A stretch of DNA of 64,000 nucleotides from Archivesica marissinica (GCA_014843695.1 CM026404.1:51640122-51704121), one strand, 5' to 3'. Positions 1-13,135 are shown, counted from the first letter of the stretch. Program-made: numbers and translations. The notes: generated from the sequence alone by a model not told the origin.

Positions 1-2385
1 TACAGTATACTTGGGTATGTGGGCTCCATACACTACTGTATACTTGGACGTGTGGGCTCCGTACACTACTGTATACTTGGGTATGTGGGCTCCATACACT
101 ACTGTATCCTTGGGTATGTGGGCTCCATACACTACTGTATACATGGGTATGTGGGCTCCAGACACTACTGTATACTTGGGTATGTGGGCTCCATACTCTA
201 CTGTATACTTGGGTATGTGGGCTCCATACACTACTGTATACTTGGGTATGTGGGCTCCATACACTACTGTATACTTGGGTATGTGCGCTCCATACACTAC
301 TGTATACTTGGACATGTGGGCTCTGTACACTACTGTATACTTGGACATGTGGGCTCCATACACTACTGTATACTTGGGACATGTGGGCTCCATACACTAC
401 TGTATACTTGGGACATGTGGGCTCCATACACTACTGTATACTTGGGACATGTGGGCTCCATACACTACTGTATACTTGGGACATGTGGGCTCCATACACT
501 ACTGTATACTTGGGTATGTATGCTCTGTATACTTGGACATGTGGGCTCCATACACTACTGTATACTTGGGACATGTGGGCTCCGTACACTACTGTATACA
601 TGGATATGTGGGCTCCGTACACTACTGTATACTTGGGTATGTGGGCTCCGTACACTACTGTATACTTGGATATGTGGGCTCCGTACACTACTGTATACTT
701 GGGTATGTGGGCTCCGTACACTACTGTATACTTGGATATGTGGGCTCCGTACACTACTGTATACTTGGGTATGTGGGCTCCAGACACTACTGTATACTTG
801 GATATGTGGGCTCCGTACACTACTGTATACATGGGTATGTGGGCTCCGTACACTACTGTATACTTGGGTATGTGGGCTCCATACACTACTGTATACTTGG
901 GTATGTGCGCTCCATACACTACTGTATACTTGGACATGTGGGCTCTGTACACTACTGTATACTTGGACATGTGGGCTCCATACACTACTGTATACTTGGG
1001 ACATGTGGGCTCCATACACTACTGTATACTTGGGACATGTGGGCTCCATACACTACTGTATACTTGGGACATGTGGGCTCCATACACTACTGTATACTTG
1101 GGTATGTATGCTCTGTATACTTGGACATGTGGGCTCCATACACTACTGTATACTTGGGACATGTGGGCTCCGTACACTACTGTATACATGGATATGTGGG
1201 CTCCGTACACTACTGTATACTTGGGTATGTGGGCTCCGTACACTACTGTATACTTGGATATGTGGGCTCCGTACACTACTGTATACTTGGGTATGTGGGC
1301 TCCGTACACTACTGTATACTTGGATATGTGGGCTCCGTACACTACTGTATACTTGGGTATGTGGGCTCCAGACACTACTGTATACTTGGATATGTGGGCT
1401 CCGTACACTACTGTATACATGGGTATGTGGGCTCCGTACACTACTGTATACTTGGGTATGTGGGCTCCGTACACTACTGTATACTTGGATATGTGGGCTC
1501 CGTACACTACTGTATACTTGGGTATGTGGGCTCCATACACTACTGTATACTTGGACATGTGGGCTCCATACACTACTGTATACTTGGGTATGTGGGCTCC
1601 ATACACTACTGTATACTTGGACATGTGGGCTCCATACACTACTGTATACATGGGTATGTGGGCTCCGTACACTACTGTACACTTGGACATGTGGGCTCTG
1701 TACACTACTGTATACTTGGTACATGTGGGCTCCGTATACTACTGTATATTTGGGACATCTGGGCTCTGTACACTACTGTATACTTGTACATGTGGGCTCT
1801 GTACACTACTGTATACTTGGGCTTATGGGCTCCGTACACTACTGTATACTTGGGTATGTGTGCTCTGTACACTAATGTATACTTGCGTATGTGGGCTCCG
1901 TACACTACTGTATACATGGGTATGTGGGCTCCGTACACTACTGTATACATGGGTATGTGGGCTCCGTACACTACTGTATACATGGGTATGTGGGCTCTGT
2001 ATACTTGGACATGTGGGCTCAGTACACTACTGTATACTTGGGTATGTGGGCTCCGAACACTACTGTATACATGGGTATGTGGGCTCCGTACACTACTGTA
2101 TACATGGGTATGTGGGCTCCGAACACTACTGTATACATGGGTATGTGGACTCCGAACACTACTGTATACATGGGTATGTGGGCTCCGAACACTACTGTAT
2201 ACATGGGTATGTGGGCTCCGAACACTACTGTATACATGGGTATGTGGGCTCCGTACACTACTGTATACATGGGTATGTGGGCTCCGTACACTACTGTATA
2301 CATGGGTATGTGGGCTCAGTACACTACTGTATACTTGGACATGTGGGCTCCGTACACTACTGTATACTTGGGCTTGTGAGGTCCA
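1..2385. repeat. 33-bp minisatellite with 590-bp higher-order repeat
   Basis: Tandem units of about 33 bp with core gtgggctccatacactactg and variable gggtat/ggacat/ggatat linkers. A distinctive variant (tatgtatgctctgtatac) occurs near 512 and again near 1101, and the order of variants around it repeats, so a block of about 590 bp has been duplicated. Because 33 is a multiple of three, open frames persist on both strands. It lies in the intron after the SH2 core exon. Confidence 0.97.
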
Positions 2386-2395
2386 TATACTACCG

Positions 2396-2612
2396 TTTTT
2401 TGGTACAAGCCATAGTTATTATAAAGACATACAGTTATTTCCTGCAGTGGTACAAGCCGTAGTTATTATAAAGACATACAGTTATTTCCTGCAGTGATAC
2501 AAGCCGTAGTTATTATAAAGACATACAGTTATTTCCTGCAGTGGTACAAGCCATAGTTATTATAAAGACATACAGTTATTTCCTGCAGTAATACAAGCCG
2601 TAGTTATTATAA
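2396..2612. repeat. 46-bp tandem repeat, about 5 copies
   Basis: Units of 46 bp containing acaagccgtagttattataa and acatacagttatttcctgca. The last unit reaches to within about 15 bp of the splice donor of the exon at 2626, so the intron begins almost directly with the array. Read on the transcript strand each unit contains ctgcag, an acceptor-like string. Confidence 0.93.
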
Positions 2613-2625
2613 TGACAATTATTAC

Positions 2626-2778
2626 CCTTTCTTCCACTTTCTCCTCTTTTCCAACAGCAAGGAGATTGTCTAGTCTTCTTCTAATTGGTAGATTATAAAC
2701 TTTTCCCCGAAAGAAAATCTGTAAGGTGTATGGTTTATCATTACCCTGAGAACTCTTCCGTATCAGATACATGCCATC
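2626..2778 (-). CDS. SH2 adaptor exon: SH2 core with FLVR-type motif
   Basis: A 51-codon exon, phase 0-0; acceptor atgtttcag, donor gtaata. It starts DGMYLIRKSSQGNDKPYTL, where YLIRKSS is the FLVR-type motif with the phosphate-binding arginine. It continues with QIFFRGKVYNLPIR and LLAVGKEEKVEER. RKSS, PYTL, KVYN-P and the GK(E/K) near the end are features I recognise from SLP-76/BLNK SH2 domains rather than Src-type ones. The remaining third of SH2 must be encoded left of position 1. Confidence 0.95.
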
Positions 2779-2805
2779 CTGAAACATAGAACATCTGTAA
2801 GGCGT

Positions 2806-5503
2806 ACCAAACTAAGCTGTTTCAATCTGACATCAATTTAACCTACCAAACTAAGCTGTTTCAATCTGACATCAATTTAACCCACCAAACTAAGCTGTTT
2901 CAATCTGACATCAATTTAACCCACCAAACTAAGCATTTTCAATCTGACATCAATTTATCCCACCAAACTAAGCATTTTCAATCAGACATCAATTTAACCC
3001 ACCAAACTAAGCTGTTTCAATCTGACATCAATTTAACCCACCAAACTAAGCTGTTTCAATCTGACATCAATTTAACCCACCAAACTAAGCATTTTCAATC
3101 TGACATCAATTTAACCCATCAAACTAAGCATTTTCAATCTGACATAAATTTAACCTACAAAACTAAGCTGTTTCAATCTGACATCAATTTAACCTACCAA
3201 ACTAAGCTGTTTCAATATGACATCAATTTAACCTACCAAACTAAGCTGTTTCAATCTGACATCAATTTAACCCACCAAACTAAGCTGTTTCAATCTGACA
3301 TCAATTTAACCCACCAAACTAAGCTGTTTCAATCTGACATCAATTTAACCCACCAAACTAAGCATTTTCAATCTGACATCAATTTAACCCATCAAACTAA
3401 GCATTTTCAATCTGACATAAATTTAACCTACAAAACTAAGCTGTTTCAATCTGACATCAATTTAACCTACCAAACTAAGCTGTTTCAATATGACATCAAT
3501 TTAACCTACCAAACTAAGCTGTTTCAATCTGACATCAATTTAACCCACCAAACTAAGCTGTTTCAATCTGACATCAATTTAACCCACCAAACTAAGCTGT
3601 TTCAATCTGACATCAATTTAACCCACCAAACTAAGCATTTTCAATCTGACATCAATTTATCCCACCAAACTAAGCATTTTCAATCCGACATCAATTTAAC
3701 TCATCAAACTAAGCATTTTCAATCTAACATCAATTTAACCCACCAAACTAAGTATTTTCAATCCGACATCAATTTAACCCATTAAACTAAGCATTTTCAA
3801 TCTAACATCAATTTAACCCACCAAACTAAGCATTTTCAATCTAACATCAATTTAACCCACCAAACTAAGCATTTTCAATCTGACATCAATTTAACCCACC
3901 AAACTAAGCATTTTCAATCTAACATCAATTTAACCCACCAAACTAAGCATTTTCAATCTGACATCAATTTAACCAACCAAACTAAGCTGTTTCAACTCAA
4001 CATTATTATATTAACTTACCAAACTAAGCTGTTTCAATCTGACATCAATTTATCCCACCAAACTAAGCATTTTCAATCTGACATCAATTTATCCCACCAA
4101 ACTAAGCATTTTCAATCCGACATCAATTTAACCCATCAAACTAAGCATTTTCAATCTAACATCAATTTAACCCACCAAACTAAGTATTTTCAATCCGACA
4201 TCAATTTAACCCATCAAACTAAGCATTTTCAATCTAACATCAATTTAACCCACCAAACTAAGCATTTTCAATCTAACATCAATTTAACCCACCAAACTAA
4301 GCATTTTCAATCTAACATCAATTTAACCCACCAAACTAAGCATTTTCAATCTGACATCAATTTAACCAACCAAACTAAGCTGTTTCAACTCAACATTATT
4401 ATATTAACTTACCAAACTAAGCATTTTCAACTCAACATTATTATCTTAACTTACCAAACTAAGCATTTTCAACTCAACATTATTATCTTAACTTACCAAA
4501 CTAAGCATTTTCAACTCAACATTATTATCTTAACTTACCATACTAAGCATTTTCAACTCAACATTATTATCTTAACTTACCAAACTAAGCATTTTCAACT
4601 CAACATTATTATATTAACTTACCAAACTAAACTGTTTCAAGTTGACATCATTATCTTAACTTACCATACTAAGCATTTTCAACTCAACACTATTATCTTA
4701 ACTTACCAAACTAAGCATTTTCAACTCAACATTATTATATTAACTTACCAAACTAAACTGTTTCAAGTTGACATCATTATCTTAACTTACCAAACTAAGC
4801 ATTTTCAACTTGACATCATTATCTTAACTTACCAAACTAAGCATTTTCAACTCAACATTATTATCTTAACTTACCAAACTAAGCATTTTCAACTCAACAT
4901 TATTATCTTAACTTACCAAACTAAGCATTTTCAACTCAACATTATTATCTTAACTTACCATACTAAGCATTTTCAACTCAACATTATTATCTTAACTTAC
5001 CAAACTAAGCATTTTCAACTCAACATTATTATATTAACTTACCAAACTAAACTGTTTCAAGTTGACATCATTATCTTAACTTACCATACTAAGCATTTTC
5101 AACTCAACATTATTATCTTAACTTACCAAACTAAGCATTTTCAACTCAACATTATTATCTTAACTTACCATACTAAGCATTTGCAACTCAACATTATTAT
5201 CTTAACTTACCAAACTAAGCATTTTCAACTCAACATTATTATATTAACTTACCAAACTAAACTGTTTCAAGTTGACATCATTATCTTAACTTACCAAACT
5301 AAGCATTTTCAACTTGACATCATTATCTTAACTTACCAAACTAAGCATTTTCAACTTGACATCATTATCTTAACTTTCCATACTAAGCATTTTCAACTTG
5401 ACATCATTATCTTAACTTTCCATACTAAGCATTTTCAACTTGACATCATTATCTTAACTTTCCATACTAAGCATTTTCAACTTGACATCATTATCTAACT
5501 TAC
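2806..5503. repeat. 39/42-bp minisatellite copying a splice donor
   Basis: Roughly 65-70 units. The left part uses a 39-bp form (accaaactaagctgtttcaa, tctgacatcaatttaaccc) and the right part a 42-bp form (cttaccaaactaagcatttt, caactcaacattattat). The right edge runs into the donor of the SH2 exon at 5504; that real junction reads cttaccaaactaagccgttt, caacttg. Each unit therefore repeats the last 20 or so exon bases plus a GT donor in transcript orientation. Confidence 0.97.
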
Positions 5504-5584
5504 CAAACTAAGCCGTTTCAACTTGTCGTCAGCATCTATTCTCTTAATGTTCCCATGATACCATTTCTGTCTCAGTAGATCAAC
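5504..5584 (-). CDS. SH2 adaptor exon: first part of SH2 domain
   Basis: A 27-codon exon, phase 0-0; acceptor cttttacag, donor gtaagt. It reads VDLLRQKWYHGNIKRIDA then DDKLKRLSL. KWYHGNIKR is the SH2 betaA-alphaA start; the Arg after NIK is in the alphaA2 position that helps bind phosphotyrosine. The following exon continues with DGMYLIRKSS at the expected spacing. The last bases of this exon plus its donor are the apparent seed of the tandem array at 2806-5503. Confidence 0.93.
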
Positions 5585-5727
5585 CTGTAAAAGTGAAAAA
5601 ACAAGATGGTTCAGTTGTCTCTGTCCATATGACAATAGTAAACTCTTGTTAAACTTGACCAGAATGGGTGAATTTTATTTACTGAAACCTAGTCTATGGA
5701 ATAATGTCTCTTCTATTACCACTAGAC

Positions 5728-6330
5728 AGATAACCAGTCACTGGCCCATCTATTACACCAGACATATAACCAGTCACCAACCCATCTATTACACCAGACA
5801 GATATCCAGTCACCAACCCATCTATTACACCAGACATATAACCAGTCCCCAACCCATCTATTACACCAGACATATAACCAGTCACCAGTCCATCTATTAC
5901 ACCAGACATATAACCAGTCACCAACCCATCTATTACACCAGACATATAACCAGTCACCAGTCCATCTATTACACCAGACATATATCAAGTCACCAACCCA
6001 TCTATTACACCAGACATATATCCAGTCCCCAACCCATCTATTACACCAGACATATATCCAGTCACCAACCCATCTATTACACCAGACATATAACCAGTCA
6101 CCAACCCATCTATTACACCAAACAGATATCCAGTCACCAACCCATCTATTACACCAGACATATAACCAGTCACCAGTCCATCTATTACACCAGACATATA
6201 ACCAGTCACCAACCCATCTATTACACCAGACATATAACCAGTCACCAACCCATCTATTACACCAGACATATAACCAGTCACCAATGTGTCCAATACATGA
6301 GACAGATAACCAGTCAACAAACAATCTTTT
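5728..6330. repeat. 36-bp minisatellite
   Basis: About 16 units with core cagtcaccaacccatctatt and acaccagacatataac. The period of 36 keeps frames open on both strands, which explains the apparent ORFs here. Intronic between the linker exon and the first SH2 exon. Confidence 0.96.
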
Positions 6331-6489
6331 ACAGATAATCATTAAATTCTGTCAGAGACAATTTGCTGTTCTCTTTCTCTGAAACCTGCTGAATAATTAC
6401 AGAACATATTCAATAAAGTTACTGGGGATGTTCCTTTCCAGGAAAATATTTCATGACCTCTAGGACTATCAGGACTAATGTTTGACCAA

Positions 6490-7340
6490 TTTTACTCGCC
6501 TGAACTGATTGCTTACATTCCTTGGGAAGCAAGCGAGTGGAATGTTTAACCCTTGTTTCATTCCTTGGGAAGCAAGCGAGTGGAATGTTTAACCCTTGTT
6601 TCATTCCTTGAGAAGCAAGTGAGTGGAATGTTTAACCCTGGCTTCATTCCTTGGGAAGCAAGCGAGTGGAATGTTTAACCCTTGCTTCATTCCTTGGGAA
6701 GCAAGCGAGTGGAATGTTTAACCCTGGCTTCATTCCTTGGGAAGCAAGCGAGTGGAATGTTTAACCCTTGCTTCATTCCTTGGTAAGCAAGTGAGTGGAA
6801 TGTTTAACCCTTGCTACATTCCTTGAGAAGCAAGCGAGTGGAATGTTTAACCCTGGCTTCATTCCTTGGGAAGCAAGCAAGTGAAATGTTTAACCCTTGC
6901 TTCATTCCTTGAGAAGCAAGCGAGTGGAATGTTTAACCCTTGCTTACATTCCTTGGGAAGCAAGCGAGTGGAATGTTTAACCCTTGCTTCATTCCTTGAG
7001 AAGCAAGCGAGTGGAATGTTTAACCCTGGCTTCATTCCTTGGGAAGCAAGCGAGTGAAATGTTTAACCCTTGCTTACATTCCTTGGGAAGCACGCGAGTG
7101 GAATGTTTAACCCTTGCTTCATTCCTTGGGAAGCATGCGAGTGGAATGTTTAACCCTTGCTTACATTCCTTGGGAAGCAAGCGAGTGGAATGTTTAACCC
7201 TTGCTTACATTCCTTGGGAAGTAAGCGAGTGGAATGTTTAACCCTTGCTTACATTCCTTGGGGAGCAAGCGAGTGGAATGTTTAACCCTTGCTTACATTC
7301 CTTGGGGAGCAAGCGAGTGGAATGTTTAACCATTGCTTAT
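6490..7340. repeat. 43/44-bp minisatellite
   Basis: About 19 units containing attccttgggaagcaagcga and gtggaatgtttaaccctt, 43 bp with ttcatt and 44 bp with ttacatt. It ends about 20 bp from the donor of the exon at 7362. Confidence 0.96.
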
Positions 7341-7361
7341 TGTCTGGGAGATATAACATAC

Positions 7362-7456
7362 CTCACTCATTACAGCTGGCTTTTTCTGTGCAACAGATGG
7401 AACAGAGCTATGCACAGCAGACGTCAGTGGCTTTACCGGTTCCTTCTCAGGAGTCA
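7362..7456 (-). CDS. SH2 adaptor exon: linker before SH2
   Basis: A 95-bp exon starting in phase 1 (two bases completing a Val codon) and ending in phase 0; acceptor acatttcag and donor gtatgt. It encodes TPEKEPVKPLTSAV, then HSSVPSVAQKKPAVMSE. It joins in frame to the SH2 start at 5584. The 43-bp array ends about 20 bp from its donor. Confidence 0.85.
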
Positions 7457-7537
7457 CTGAAATGTAATACCTGGCATTATTACCTTCATCTAGAACCAAG
7501 GTATTATATCATAATACATACTAGTACATCCTTCATA

Positions 7538-7767
7538 GAAGTCGTGATAGCGCAGTGGATGCGCATTCGCTTCAGGTGCGAAAGGTCCGGAGTTCGAGCC
7601 CTGCTGGAGCTGTTACGATTGTGCCTAAGGCAAGGCATTTAAATTCCACGTTGCCTCATCTCTCTCCCTCGTGGCGATGGATTCCATCAGGAATGAGGTC
7701 TCGAGAGTGATTAATATAAGTTGTAAGAACTTGTTTCACAATCGAGCTAAAATAAATTTGTATAAAC
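7538..7767 (+). mobile_element. SINE-A (tRNA-derived), full length
   Basis: The tRNA-like head has an A box region (gatagcgcagtggatgcg) and a B box (gagttcgagccc); the anticodon loop resembles tRNA-Leu (CAG). The body includes ctcgtggcgatggattccat and the tail ends aaaataaatttgtataaac. Three more copies occur at 16906, 18058 and 43726. The tail is shared with SINE-B. No lineage name is assigned. Confidence 0.85.
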
Positions 7768-7871
7768 TAAACTACTCCTACTTGGCATACATATATTAAC
7801 TATTTAACTGCTTGTATTCTATAACTGTGAAACTGTTATATACCAATACTTTGTCTCCTTGAATGTATAAA

Positions 7872-8053
7872 TTCAGTCAAACCTGTGTACGTGGTCACCT
7901 CTATTAAGCAGCCAACCTTTATAAAGCAGCCAGTTGCCAGATTCCCAATTTGTTGATTTGTTATACATTTGACCTCTATTAAGCAGCCACCTGTGCTAAG
8001 CAGCCACTTTCTGTGATTCCCTTGGCTGGCTGCTTAAGACAGGTTTGACTGTA
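7872..8053. mobile_element. Small MITE with CAGTCAAACCTGT ends
   Basis: About 180 bp bounded by cagtcaaacctgtgt and its complement acaggtttgactg. It contains repeated ctattaagcagcca. The termini resemble pogo/Tc1-mariner-type ends, but this is inference. A second copy at 30298-31331 is split by another element. Confidence 0.75.
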
Positions 8054-8716
8054 CATATGTGAGGGGAGTTGAAGTTCTTTGAAGACAATTGGGACTGGAA
8101 TGAAGATGACTAGATAAAATGTAGGTCTGAAAAACATAATTGGCGAGTTACCATTGTCCAATGGGTGGATACCCCCGACTACTGGGGGTGTAGTGTTACC
8201 AGATCGAATATGGTATGAAGTGGCGGTCTGTCAGAGGATTGGCTAGGAAGACTGATTCTAAAACCAGTTCATGAGAAGTCAGCAGTAAATATTCAAGATT
8301 ATTTAGATCTGTTTTCTATCCATTATTTGACCCAATGCTGCTCACAAAGTTTCCTAAAATGTGAACTTCAGGTGAAGAAATCTAATAGATGCTGGACAAA
8401 ACTCGCAGTTTTTATTAACTATTTCAACAAGTTTCGACAAAATTGTCAGTGCTTCTGCAGACAAGGTTGAAAATATATTTTCAAATGGTCACCATTGTAG
8501 GACCATTCTGGATTTCACATCGGAGTGATTTTAGCTAATTTTGATGTACTATTTGCCCGGAAGCTCCACGCCAACTCAAACATGGGCAAAGGGGTTCATA
8601 ACGGGAAGTCAAAAATAGATTTTCAAGATAGGTGTCATGGTGTCCATCTTGGATATGAGATTGGAACGATTGTAGTTCTTGTTTATCTATTGATTGTTGC
8701 GACGCTCCACATTAAC
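8054..8716. other. Intronic sequence, no gene seen
   Basis: There is no supportable exon here. Near 8600 the bases tagattttcaagatag and ttggatatgagattggaacg resemble a stretch near 52960, so a diverged dispersed repeat is likely. Near 8170 there is a short hairpin (tacccccgactactgggggt). Confidence 0.5.
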
Positions 8717-11700
8717 CTTCATCACAGTTAATGATGGGCGTCAGATGGAGAAGATGATGATGGGTGTCAGAAGGAGAAGTTGATAATGGGCGTCAGACGG
8801 AGAAGATGATGATGGGTGTCAGACGGAGAAGTTGATAATGGGCATCAGACGGAGAAGTTGATGATGGGTGTCAGACGGAGAAGTTGATAATGGGCGTCAG
8901 ACGGAGAAGTTGATGATGGGTTTCAGACGGAGAAGTTGATGATGGGCATCAGGAGGAGAAGTTGATGATGGGCGTCAGACGGAGAAGTTGATGATGGGCG
9001 TCAGACGGAGAAGTTGATGACGGGCGTCAGGAGGAGAAGTTGATGATGGGCGTCAGGAGGAGAAGTTGATGATGGGCGTCAGATGGAGAAGTTGATGATG
9101 GGCATCAGACGAAGAAGTTGATGATGGGCGTCAGGAGGAGAAGTTGATGATGGGCGTCAGACGGAGAAGTTGATGATGGGCGTCAGGAGGAGAAGTTGAT
9201 GATGGGCATCAGGAGGAGAAGTTGATGATGGGCGTCAGACGGAGAAGTTGATGACGGGCGTCAGGAGGAGAAGTTGATGATGGGCATCAGGAGGAGAAGT
9301 TGATGATGGGCGTCAGACGGAGAAGTTGATGATGGGCATCAGGAGGAGAAGTTGATGATGGGCGTCAGATGGAGAAGTTGATGATGGGCGTCAGACGGAG
9401 AAGTTGATGATGGGCGTCAGGAGGAGAAGTTGATGATGGGCGTCAGACGGAGAAGATGATGATGGGCGTCAGATGGAGAAGTTGATGATGGGCGTCAGGA
9501 GGAGAAGTTGATGATGGGCGTCAGACGGAGAAGATGATGATGGGCATCAGGAGGAGAAGTTGATGATGGGCGTCAGACGGAGAAGTTGATGATGGGCGTC
9601 AGACGGAGAAGTTGATGATGGGCGTCAGGAGAAGTTGATGATGGGTGTCAGGAGGAGAAGTTGATGATGGGCGTCAGGAGGAGAAGTTGATGATGGGCAT
9701 CAAGAGGAGAAGTTGATGACGGACGCCAGGAGGAGAAGTTGATGATGGGCGTCAGGAGGAGAAGTTGATGATGGGCGTCAGGAGGAGAAGTTGATGATGG
9801 GCGTCAGGAGGAGATGTTGATGAAGAGTGTCAGGAGGAGAAGTTGATGACGGGTGTCAGACGGAGAAGTTGATGATGGGCGTTAGTGAGGAGAAGTTGAT
9901 GATGGGCGTCAGACAGCGAAGTTGATGATGGGCGTCAGGAGGAGAAGTTGATGATGGGCGTCAGACGGAGAAGTTGATGATGGGCGTCAGGAGGAGAAGT
10001 TGATGATGGGCGTCAGGAGGAGATGTTGATGATGGGCGTCAGGAGGAGAAGTTGATGACGGGCGTCAGGAGGAGAAGTTGATGATGGGCGTCAGGAGGAG
10101 ATGTTGATGATGGGTGTCAGGAGGAGATGATGGGCGTCAGGAGGAGATGTTGATGATGGGTGTCAGGAGGAGTTGATGAAGAGTGTCAGGAGGAGAAGTT
10201 GATGATGGGTGTCAGACTGAGTTGATGAAGAGTGTCAGGAGGAGGAGTTGATGATGGGCGTCAGGAGAAGTTGATGATGGGCGTCAGACGGAGAAGTTGA
10301 TGATGGGCATCAGGAGGAGAAGTTGATGATGGGCGTCAGACGGAGAAGTTGATGATGGGCGTCAGACGGAGAAGTTGATGATGGGCGTCAGGAGAAGTTG
10401 ATGATGGGTGTCAGGAGGAGAAGTTGATGATGGGCGTCAGGAGGAGAAGTTGATGATGGGCATCAAGAGGAGAAGTTGATGACGGACGCCAGGAGGAGAA
10501 GTTGATGATGGGCGTCAGGAGGAGAAGTTGATGATGGGCGTCAGGAGGAGAAGTTGATGATGGGCGTCAGGAGGAGATGTTGATGAAGAGTGTCAGGAGG
10601 AGAAGTTGATGACGGGTGTCAGACGGAGAAGTTGATGATGGGCGTTAGTGAGGAGAAGTTGATGATGGGCGTCAGACAGCGAAGTTGATGATGGGCGTCA
10701 GGAGGAGAAGTTGATGATGGGCGTCAGACGGAGAAGTTGATGATGGGCGTCAGGAGGAGAAGTTGATGATGGGCGTCAGGAGGAGATGTTGATGATGGGC
10801 GTCAGGAGGAGAAGTTGATGACGGGCGTCAGGAGGAGAAGTTGATGATGGGCGTCAGGAGGAGATGTTGATGATGGGTGTCAGGAGGAGATGATGGGCGT
10901 CAGGAGGAGATGTTGATGATGGGTGTCAGGAGGAGTTGATGAAGAGTGTCAGGAGGAGAAGTTGATGATGGGTGTCAGACTGAGTTGATGAAGAGTGTCA
11001 GGAGGAGAAGTTGATGATGGGCGTCAGACGGAGAAGATGATGATGGGCGTCAGATGGAGAAGTTGATGATGGGCGTCAGGAGGAGAAGTTGATGATGGGC
11101 GTCAGACGGAGAAGATGATGATGGGCATCAGGAGGAGAAGTTGATGATGGGCGTCAGACGGAGAAGTTGATGATGGGCGTCAGACGGAGAAGTTGATGAT
11201 GGGCGTCAGGAGAAGTTGATGATGGGTGTCAGGAGGAGAAGTTGATGATGGGCGTCAGGAGGAGAAGTTGATGATGGGCATCAAGAGGAGAAGTTGATGA
11301 CGGACGCCAGGAGGAGAAGTTGATGATGGGCGTCAGGAGGAGAAGTTGATGATGGGCGTCAGGAGGAGAAGTTGATGATGGGCGTCAGGAGGAGATGTTG
11401 ATGAAGAGTGTCAGGAGGAGAAGTTGATGACGGGTGTCAGACGGAGAAGTTGATGATGGGCGTTAGTGAGGAGAAGTTGATGATGGGCGTCAGACAGCGA
11501 AGTTGATGATGGGCGTCAGGAGGAGAAGTTGATGATGGGCGTCAGACGGAGAAGTTGATGATGGGCGTCAGGAGGAGAAGTTGATGATGGGCGTCAGGAG
11601 GAGATGTTGATGATGGGCGTCAGGAGGAGAAGTTGATGACGGGCGTCAGGAGGAGAAGTTGATGATGGGCGTCAGGAGGAGATGTTGATGATGGGTGTCA

Positions 11701-13135
11701 GGAGGAGATGATGGGCGTCAGGAGGAGATGTTGATGATGGGTGTCAGGAGGAGTTGATGAAGAGTGTCAGGAGGAGAAGTTGATGATGGGTGTCAGACTG
11801 AGTTGATGAAGAGTGTCAGGAGGAGGAGTTGATGATGGGCGTCAGGAGAAGTTGATGATGGGCGTCAGACGGAGAAGTTGATGATGGGCATCAGGAGGAG
11901 AAGTTGATGATGGGCGTCAGACGGAGAAGTTGATGATGGGCGTCAGACGGAGAAGTTGATGATGGGCGTCAGGAGAAGTTGATGATGGGTGTCAGGAGGA
12001 GAAGTTGATGATGGGCGTCAGGAGGAGAAGTTGATGATGGGCATCAAGAGGAGAAGTTGATGACGGACGCCAGGAGGAGAAGTTGATGATGGGCGTCAGG
12101 AGGAGAAGTTGATGATGGGCGTCAGGAGGAGAAGTTGATGATGGGCGTCAGGAGGAGATGTTGATGAAGAGTGTCAGGAGGAGAAGTTGATGACGGGTGT
12201 CAGACGGAGAAGTTGATGATGGGCGTTAGTGAGGAGAAGTTGATGATGGGCGTCAGACAGCGAAGTTGATGATGGGCGTCAGGAGGAGAAGTTGATGATG
12301 GGCGTCAGACGGAGAAGTTGATGATGGGCGTCAGGAGGAGAAGTTGATGATGGGCGTCAGGAGGAGATGTTGATGATGGGCGTCAGGAGGAGAAGTTGAT
12401 GACGGGCGTCAGGAGGAGAAGTTGATGATGGGCGTCAGGAGGAGATGTTGATGATGGGTGTCAGGAGGAGATGATGGGCGTCAGGAGGAGATGTTGATGA
12501 TGGGTGTCAGGAGGAGTTGATGAAGAGTGTCAGGAGGAGAAGTTGATGATGGGTGTCAGACTGAGTTGATGAAGAGTGTCAGGAGGAGGAGTTAATGATG
12601 GGCGTCAGGAGAAGTTGATGATGGGCGTCAGACGGAGAAGTTGATGATGGGCGTCAGGAGGAGAAGTTGATGATGGGCATCAGGAGGAGATGTTGATGAA
12701 GAGTGTCAGGAGGAGAAGTTGATGACGGGTGTCAGACGGAGAAGTTGATGATGGGCGTCAGGAGGAGAAGTTGATGATGGGCGTCAGACAGAGAAGTTGA
12801 TGATGGGCGTCAGGAGGAGAAGTTGATGATGGGCGTCAGACGGAGAAGTTGATGATGGGCGTCAGGAGGAGAAGTTGATGATGGGCGTCAGGAGGAGATG
12901 TTGATGACGGGCATCAGGAGGAGAAGTTGATGACGGGCATCAGGAGGAGAAGTTGATGATGGGCGTCAGGAGGAGAAGTTGATGATGGGCGTCAGGAGGA
13001 GAAGTTGATGATGGGCGTCAGGAGGAGAAGTTGATGATGGGCGTCAGGAGGAGATGTTGATGATGGGCGTCAGGAGAAGTTGATGATGGGCGTCAGGAGG
13101 AGAAGTTGATGATGGGCGTCAGGAGAAGTTGACAA
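8717..13135. repeat. 26-bp minisatellite with 763/818-bp higher-order repeat
   Basis: About 170 units of the form gttgatgatgggcgtcagg, aggagaa with acggag/aggagg alternation. A rare variant (gttagtgaggagaag) occurs at 9881, 10644, 11462 and 12225, spaced 763, 818 and 763 bp, and the variants around it recur in the same order. So the array grew by duplication of large blocks as well as single units. Confidence 0.97.

Noticed and set aside
11..2497. Long ORFs of 828, 693 and 618 codons on the plus strand and several on the minus strand
   Set aside because: They follow the 33-bp repeat period, exist in several frames and both strands, and encode only the repeated unit. No start context, splice sites or domain.
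7289..7642. 117-codon plus-strand ORF
   Set aside because: It crosses the 43-bp array, the antisense of the real exon at 7362-7456 and a SINE; a shadow frame.
1..13135. CRISPR-like repeat arrays
   Set aside because: Units are directly abutting minisatellite repeats without unique spacers, in a genome with spliced genes and SINEs.
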